Position numbers and translations under genes: made by a program. Shown here piece after piece: positions 59,553-64,000 of a stretch of 64,000 nucleotides of DNA (position 1 is its first letter; every line of letters begins with the position of its first letter). Origin of the DNA: PNNG01 sp046291695 (GTDB taxonomy: Bacteria; Bacteroidota; Bacteroidia; UBA7662); NCBI GenBank assembly GCA_046291695.1, contig JBKBSO010000001.1, positions 124,001 to 188,000 of the forward strand. The letters run 5' to 3'. The notes beneath the pieces were generated by a model. That model did no database searches and had not been told where the DNA came from. It saw only the letters and a program-made list of their open reading frames with translations.

Positions 59553-60310
59553 AGGCTGATTTCCAATCCATCATAAGCCAGACGGATGTTGGTGGGCAAT
59601 TCACTTTCTACATCAACATGCTTGCCGAGTTGGTGGCTGATATGGGTGAGGTAGGCAGTTTTGGGTTGTAATAGCTTAATGAGGTCAATGGCCTGGTTGA
59701 GGTTAAAATGTGATATGTGAGATTCTCTTCTAAGCGCATTCAATACCAATACATTAAGTCCTTTTAGTTTTAGTAGTTCTTCATCAGAAATCCGATTAGC
59801 ATCGGTTACATAAGCAAAGTCGCCAAAGCGAAATCCCAGCACCGGCATTTTGTGGTGCCAAACCTGTATGGGTTGAATGGATATGCCTGCAATGTCAAAC
59901 TTCTTATTTTGAATGGTATGCAGGGTAATCATAGGCACCCCCGGATATTTTACAGCTTCGAAGGCGTAAAAGAACTCACGTTTTAGGGCTGTTTGAACAT
60001 CTTCGGTGGCATAGACGTCCATATCGCGTTTTTGGGCGAAATTAAAAGGGCGTACATCGTCCATGCCGGCGATATGGTCTTTATGTGCATGGGTGTAGAT
60101 CACTGCATCTAGTCGATCTGCCTTTGCCCGCAGCATTTGCTGCCTGAAATCGGGGCCGGTATCAATCACAAAAACTTTGTTATCGATTTCAACGAGTATG
60201 CTACTACGCAGTCGTGCATCACGTTCGTCGGTCGATTGACATACTTCACATCCACAGGCAATTACCGGCACGCCTTGCGAGGTGCCGGTGCCCAGAAACT
60301 TTATTTTCAC
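59549..60310 (-). CDS. PhnP-like metallo-beta-lactamase-fold hydrolase
   Basis: A 253-residue metal hydrolase. LGTGTSQGVPVIACGCEVC at the N-terminus includes the cysteines typical of PhnP-like proteins; the metal motif is THAHKDHIAGMDD (HxHxDH), with WHHKMPVLGFRFGDFAYVTDAN and SHFNLNQA later. PhnP cleaves cyclic phosphodiesters; the substrate in Bacteroidota is not known. It sits between a small unknown gene and the NFACT gene with 4-bp overlaps on both sides. Confidence 0.88.
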   Translation of the reverse strand: MKIKFLGTGTSQGVPVIACGCEVCQSTDERDARLRSSILVEIDNKVFVIDTGPDFRQQMLRAKADRLDAVIYTHAHKDHIAGMDDVRPFNFAQKRDMDVYATEDVQTALKREFFYAFEAVKYPGVPMITLHTIQNKKFDIAGISIQPIQVWHHKMPVLGFRFGDFAYVTDANRISDEELLKLKGLNVLVLNALRRESHISHFNLNQAIDLIKLLQPKTAYLTHISHQLGKHVDVESELPTNIRLAYDGLEISL

Positions 60311-60579
60311 AGCTTTAACTCCGTTTGACTCACCTCTTTAAGCAGTTTGCTGCTTTCGGAGCTGAGCAATTCTTCTTCCCATTGCAAAGTGCGTGCGATA
60401 TCACACAAAGCAGCAATTTTAACATCCACCGTATAAAATTTGTTGATCACTACCACTTGTTGTTCGCGTAGCAAACAGGCACCCGCCTTAAAACTGCCTT
60501 TTTCGTAGCGCAACTTAAAACCAGCCTCTTTATACAATTGTTCAATCTTTTTGAGGTAGGCAGGGGAACTTTTGTTCAA
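60307..60579 (-). CDS. Small conserved hypothetical protein
   Basis: About 90 residues, no known domain. It reads YLKKIEQLYKEAGFKLRYEKG, then FKAGACLLREQQVVVINKFYT and an acidic C-terminus; this is a pattern I associate with a small Bacteroidota family of unknown function. Start is doubtful: a TTG at 60579 gives MNKSSPAYLKK, the natural domain edge; an ATG at 60630 adds 17 hydrophobic and basic residues. It overlaps the PhnP-like gene by 4 bp and is divergent from mnmA. Confidence 0.7.
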   Translation of the reverse strand: MNKSSPAYLKKIEQLYKEAGFKLRYEKGSFKAGACLLREQQVVVINKFYTVDVKIAALCDIARTLQWEEELLSSESSKLLKEVSQTELKL

Positions 60580-60655
60580 AACACAATGCTTTAATCGAAA
60601 CAAAAATGCTGAAAAAGCCCGAAAAGCCATGAATGCAAGGGCGGTCTTTTTTGGC

Positions 60656-60663
60656 TATTTTTG
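60656..60663 (+). promoter_or_regulatory. -7 box of mnmA
   Basis: TATTTTTG, 15 bp before the ATG at 60679. No clear -33 box is visible. Confidence 0.5.
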
Positions 60664-60678
60664 CAAATCATAAACACA

Positions 60679-61782
60679 ATGAGTACAAAAGGAAGAGTTT
60701 TGGTAGCCATGAGTGGCGGCATCGACAGTACGGTGGCGGCTATTATGCTGCACGATGAAGGATATGAGGTTGTGGGTATTACCATGAAAACATGGGATTA
60801 TGCCAGTGCAGGCGGGAGCAAAAAAGAAACCGGTTGTTGTAGTCTCGATTCCATCAACGATGCCCGCGAGATTGCTGTGAACCGCGGTTTTGCCCATATG
60901 ATATTGGATATACGCAATGAATTCGGTGATTATGTCATCGATAATTTTGTAGGTGAATACCTGGCCGGACGTACCCCCAATCCCTGTGTGCTGTGCAATA
61001 CGCACATAAAATGGGATGCGCTGCTCCGTCGTGCCGATATGCTGAACTGCGCATTTATTGCAACAGGCCATTATGCGCAGGTGAGGGAAGAGCATGGACG
61101 GTTTGTGATTTCTCCGGGATTAGATGGAAATAAAGATCAATCTTATGTGCTTTGGGGCTTAAGTCAGGAGAGCTTAAAACGCACTTTATTTCCCATGGGG
61201 AAGTTCAAAAAAGATGATATCAAGCAAATGGCCATTGATATGGGCTATGAAGCCCTCGCAAAAAAAAGCGAAAGTTATGAGATTTGCTTTGTGCCTGACA
61301 ATGACTACCGTGGTTTTCTCCGTCGGAGGGTGCCCGGCTTGGAAGCGCGGGTAGATGGAGGCGATTTTGTAGATCGACATGGGCAAGTACTTGGCCAACA
61401 CCGGGGCTATCCTTTTTATACGGTTGGACAACGCAAAGGGCTCGATATTGCCTTGGGGAAGCCCATGTTTGTTACTGAAATACGCCCAGAGAGCAACCAA
61501 GTGGTGTTGGGCGATTTGGACGATCTCGACCGGAACGGTATGTGGGTCGAAAAAATCAACCTACAAAAGTATGAGCGTATACCAGAAGGCGGTTTAGACG
61601 TTATTGCCAAGATTCGATATAAGGATCCGGGTAGTCCGGCTTTTATCCGGCAAGAAGGCGATCGCATTGTAGCCGAATTCCATAAAAAGGTGAAAGCCAT
61701 TGCACCCGGACAAAGTGCCGTATTTTACGAAGGGAATGATTTAGTAGGGGGAGGCTGGATAGCTTCTTCCTTTGAAATTTAA
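60679..61782 (+). CDS. mnmA: tRNA-specific 2-thiouridylase MnmA
   Basis: MnmA makes 2-thiouridine at U34 of tRNAs for Lys, Glu and Gln. From ATG 60679 it has 367 residues: the PP-loop SGGIDS (12-17), ITMKTWDY, TPNPCVLCNTHIKW with C103 and the catalytic second cysteine C203 in YEICFVPD. The C-terminal barrel includes GQHRGYPFYTVGQRKGLDIA (here HRGYPFYTVGQRKG). An upstream in-frame TTG at 60661 falls in the promoter. Sulfur could come from the cysteine desulfurase at 14 kb. Confidence 0.95.
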   Translation: MSTKGRVLVAMSGGIDSTVAAIMLHDEGYEVVGITMKTWDYASAGGSKKETGCCSLDSINDAREIAVNRGFAHMILDIRNEFGDYVIDNFVGEYLAGRTPNPCVLCNTHIKWDALLRRADMLNCAFIATGHYAQVREEHGRFVISPGLDGNKDQSYVLWGLSQESLKRTLFPMGKFKKDDIKQMAIDMGYEALAKKSESYEICFVPDNDYRGFLRRRVPGLEARVDGGDFVDRHGQVLGQHRGYPFYTVGQRKGLDIALGKPMFVTEIRPESNQVVLGDLDDLDRNGMWVEKINLQKYERIPEGGLDVIAKIRYKDPGSPAFIRQEGDRIVAEFHKKVKAIAPGQSAVFYEGNDLVGGGWIASSFEI

Positions 61783-61793
61783 AAAAAAGAACA

Positions 61794-63452
61794 ATGAGAC
61801 AGGTAATTCTTTTGACTTTGATCATGCTCACCCAATCGGCATACGCGCAAACCGGCAACCGCTATTGGATTGAGTTCACCGATAAAAACAACACACCATT
61901 TAGCCTGTCGAATCCTGCTGCCTACTTGTCGCAGCGCTCCATAGACCGCAGAACGCGACAAGGCATTGCCGTCGACAGTACAGACATCCCTGTAAATAGC
62001 TGGTACCTAGATAGCCTGGTAGCTAAAGGGGCTACCCTTAGGCACCATTCAAAATGGTTAAATGGAGCCACCATCGAAGTTCCTAGCCCCTCGGTATTGC
62101 AAGCCATAAATAACCTTCCTTTTGTTAAATCGACACGAAACAATGGGCGGGTAGGCTATACCCGTGATCCTTTGTTTGAAGACAAATTACAACTACCGGC
62201 TGATGGGCAGGCCCTACGGGTTCAACGACTCACCAACGCTTCTTATGGGGTGTCCTATAACCAAATCAGGCTGCATCATGGAGATGTGCTACACAACCTG
62301 GGGTATATGGGCCAGGGTATGTATATTGCTGTGTTTGATGCCGGTTTTATAAATACCAACATTTTGCCTTGTTTTGATTCGCTTTACCTCGGAAATCGGG
62401 TCATTGATACCTATGATTATGTGGACTTAAGCACCAATGTTTATGGGTTCGACAGTCATGGCACTTATGTTTTGGGTTGTATGGCAGGTGTAATCCCTGG
62501 TGAATTAATTGGAACTGCCCCTGCAGCAAGCTATTTATTGTACCGCACTGAGAACAATGTGGGAGGTTCTGAAAACCAGATTGAAGAAGATAATTGGGTA
62601 GCAGCGGCGGAGCGGGCCGACAGCATTGGGGCCGATGTATTCAATACCTCCTTGTCCTATACCACTTTTGACAATGCGGCCATGAATTACACCTATGCCG
62701 ATATGGACGGCAATACCGCGCGAATTACCAGGGCTTCTGATTATGCAGCACAAAAAGGCATTTTGGTAGTGGCGAGTGCAGGAAACTATGGCAATGGTGG
62801 CTGGACATACATAGGTGCACCTGCCGATGGCGATTCTGTACTGTCAGTTGGCGCCACAGGTGCAGATGGTAACCGGGTAGGATTTAGCAGCATTGGACCT
62901 ACTTCCGACGGGCGGATTAAACCCAATGTAATGGCGCAAGGTTCAGGGGCTGTAACCTGCCAGCTATCCGGACAAGGGGTAACTTTTGTCAATGGCACCT
63001 CCTTTTCAGGGCCAATAATGGCCGGATTGGCAGCCATTTTGTGGCAGGCTCATCCGAACAAATCGAACATGGACATTTACAATGCTTTACAGCAAAGTGG
63101 AAATAATGCTTCCAGTCCAAACAACCAGGTAGGTTATGGCTTGCCCAATTTGCAGCAGGCTTTGATGTCGCTCGGTAATAAAGAAATGCAACAAACGGCC
63201 TTTATTGATGTGTATCCAAATCCATTTAATGATGTGTTTTCGGTAAATTTTAATACACAGGTTGGTGCTCAGGCAAGTTTGCGCATGATGGATATTCAGG
63301 GACGTGTGGTATATGAGGAATCGCTTGGCTGGGTTATTTCTGGTCCTAACGCATTTAAATTGTCGCCACCGCTAAACCTTCCTGCGGGTATGTATGTTTT
63401 GGAAATAGTTTCAGACTACAATCGCTTCATAAGCCGCATTATTAAACACTGA
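61794..63452 (+). CDS. Secreted subtilisin-family (S8) protease with T9SS sorting domain
   Basis: A 552-residue exported serine protease. Signal peptide MRQVILLTLIMLTQSAYAQ; prodomain-like part about 20-140; S8 domain with D182 (AVFDAGF), H222 (DSHGTYV), N331 (SAGNYG, oxyanion) and S403 (NGTSFSG). The C-terminal part (about 470-552) is a type A T9SS sorting domain (DVYPNPFNDVFSV, LPAGMYVLEI). It should be secreted or held on the cell surface, where it degrades proteins. It follows mnmA by 11 bp and precedes a TonB receptor by 3 bp. Confidence 0.92.
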   Translation: MRQVILLTLIMLTQSAYAQTGNRYWIEFTDKNNTPFSLSNPAAYLSQRSIDRRTRQGIAVDSTDIPVNSWYLDSLVAKGATLRHHSKWLNGATIEVPSPSVLQAINNLPFVKSTRNNGRVGYTRDPLFEDKLQLPADGQALRVQRLTNASYGVSYNQIRLHHGDVLHNLGYMGQGMYIAVFDAGFINTNILPCFDSLYLGNRVIDTYDYVDLSTNVYGFDSHGTYVLGCMAGVIPGELIGTAPAASYLLYRTENNVGGSENQIEEDNWVAAAERADSIGADVFNTSLSYTTFDNAAMNYTYADMDGNTARITRASDYAAQKGILVVASAGNYGNGGWTYIGAPADGDSVLSVGATGADGNRVGFSSIGPTSDGRIKPNVMAQGSGAVTCQLSGQGVTFVNGTSFSGPIMAGLAAILWQAHPNKSNMDIYNALQQSGNNASSPNNQVGYGLPNLQQALMSLGNKEMQQTAFIDVYPNPFNDVFSVNFNTQVGAQASLRMMDIQGRVVYEESLGWVISGPNAFKLSPPLNLPAGMYVLEIVSDYNRFISRIIKH

Positions 63453-63455
63453 TTT

Positions 63456-64000
63456 ATGTCCAAACCCATGAAGCGGGCTGTATTTGCAGCTCTGCTTCTT
63501 TTTCAATGCATCAGCTATTCACAGGTTTTTGGCCAGCGTTACACCATAAGTGGATTTGTTAGATCAGAAGGGGGGGAGTCGCTCATAGCAGCCAATGTAT
63601 TTGTGAAAGAGCTCAAGCGTGGCGCCATCACCAATGAATACGGCTTTTATTCCATTACCATTGAAAAAGGTATTTATGAAATTTCGGTTTCGTATTTAGG
63701 ATTCGAAACTTCGGTTATTCGGGTTGAACTCAACAAGTCGGTTCAGCACAATTTTACCTTAAAGCCGGCAAGCATTACGAGGCAGGAGGTTGTCATTGAA
63801 GCGGAGCGCGCCGATCAGAACGTGCAGGATGCCATTATGGGGCGTGCAGAGTTAAACATTGAGCAAGTTAAATCTTTGCCCGCTTTATTGGGCGAAGTTG
63901 ATATTTTAAAAACCATTCAGCTTTTACCTGGTGTGCAAACTGCAGGGGAAGGAAACACCGGCTTTTATGTGCGCGGAGGTGGTCCTGACCAGAACCTCAT
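63456..64000 (+). CDS. TonB-dependent receptor, N-terminal part (runs off the window)
   Basis: An ATG at 63456 opens a frame that continues without stop to the window edge (181 codons). Signal peptide to about residue 27 (SYSQVFGQ), carboxypeptidase-like domain about 30-115 (TISGFVRSEGGESLIAANVFV), then the plug start with LPALLGEVDILKTIQLLPGV and FYVRGGGPDQNL. The motif order and wording match the receptor at 36.2 kb, so both are the same subfamily. It starts 3 bp after the secreted protease and is likely co-transcribed with it, which would fit uptake of protease products. Confidence 0.9.
   Translation, partial: MSKPMKRAVFAALLLFQCISYSQVFGQRYTISGFVRSEGGESLIAANVFVKELKRGAITNEYGFYSITIEKGIYEISVSYLGFETSVIRVELNKSVQHNFTLKPASITRQEVVIEAERADQNVQDAIMGRAELNIEQVKSLPALLGEVDILKTIQLLPGVQTAGEGNTGFYVRGGGPDQNL

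Noticed and set aside
1..64000. tRNA genes, CRISPR arrays, insertion sequences, att sites
   Set aside because: Spacers are all under 280 bp and show no cloverleaf, regularly spaced repeats, transposase or flanking duplications on reading.

Overview
The window reads as chromosomal core genome from a member of the Bacteroidota. The pointers are: TonB-dependent receptors with an N-terminal carboxypeptidase-like domain, one paired with a DUF4249 lipoprotein; secreted proteins with C-terminal type IX secretion (T9SS) sorting domains; a long NusB; a DUF3276 PUR-like protein; leucine dehydrogenase; and eleven exact copies of the Bacteroidota -7 promoter box TAnnTTTG placed just upstream of genes. 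Shine-Dalgarno sequences are mostly absent, as usual in this phylum. I cannot place it below phylum; a free-living Flavobacteriales or Cytophagales relative would fit. About 58 genes are packed with almost no free space: the largest gap is 277 bp, many neighbours overlap by 1 or 4 bp, and several convergent pairs abut or overlap. I see no tRNA, rRNA, CRISPR array, insertion sequence, prophage or defence island.

Layout. 1-6.3 kb (minus): an MMPL-type exporter start, a PspC/LiaF-like envelope-stress pair, PdeM phosphoesterase with an Lhr-type helicase, and an HtrA protease. 6.4-15.1 kb (plus): dapF, a SNF2 ATPase, an RprXY-like two-component system, a phosphohexomutase and a cysteine desulfurase. 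15.1-22.5 kb: LuxC-type acyl-CoA reductase (minus), ferredoxin, a tandem D-Ala-D-Ala ligase fusion with a PASTA protein and a T9SS protein, and an acyl-CoA thioesterase. 22.5-27 kb (minus): a catalytic/non-catalytic M16 peptidase pair and ilvE. 27.1-28.3 kb (plus): an unknown, possibly psi-like protein and RdgB. 28.3-35.9 kb (minus): a heme operon hemA-hemCD-DUF985-hemL-kinase-regulator-hemH.

36.2-39.4 kb (plus): TonB receptor plus DUF4249 lipoprotein. 39.5-43.1 kb (minus): exbB-exbD-tonB-folC-rnhA. 43.4-48.4 kb (plus): gyrA, a TPR protein, an rRNA methyltransferase. 48.4-52 kb (minus): leucine dehydrogenase, nusB, DUF1573, yajC, coaE. 52.1-55.5 kb (plus): ABC exporter, DUF3276, a MazG-like pyrophosphohydrolase, MsrA. 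55.5-60.6 kb (minus): a small conserved protein, PhnP-like hydrolase, NFACT protein, thioredoxin-fold protein, dapD, glycosyltransferase. 60.7-64 kb (plus): mnmA, a T9SS subtilase and the start of a second TonB receptor.

Functional links. dapD and dapF imply a succinylase-route diaminopimelate pathway feeding peptidoglycan, alongside the Ddl fusion and an amino-sugar mutase. The ExbB-ExbD-TonB set can energise the two receptors. The heme operon supplies four of the early steps and the last step of heme synthesis and carries its own two-component system, which is the best candidate here for an undescribed regulatory unit. No completely novel system is evident; the more interesting items are unusual versions of known proteins and compact regulatory arrangements.
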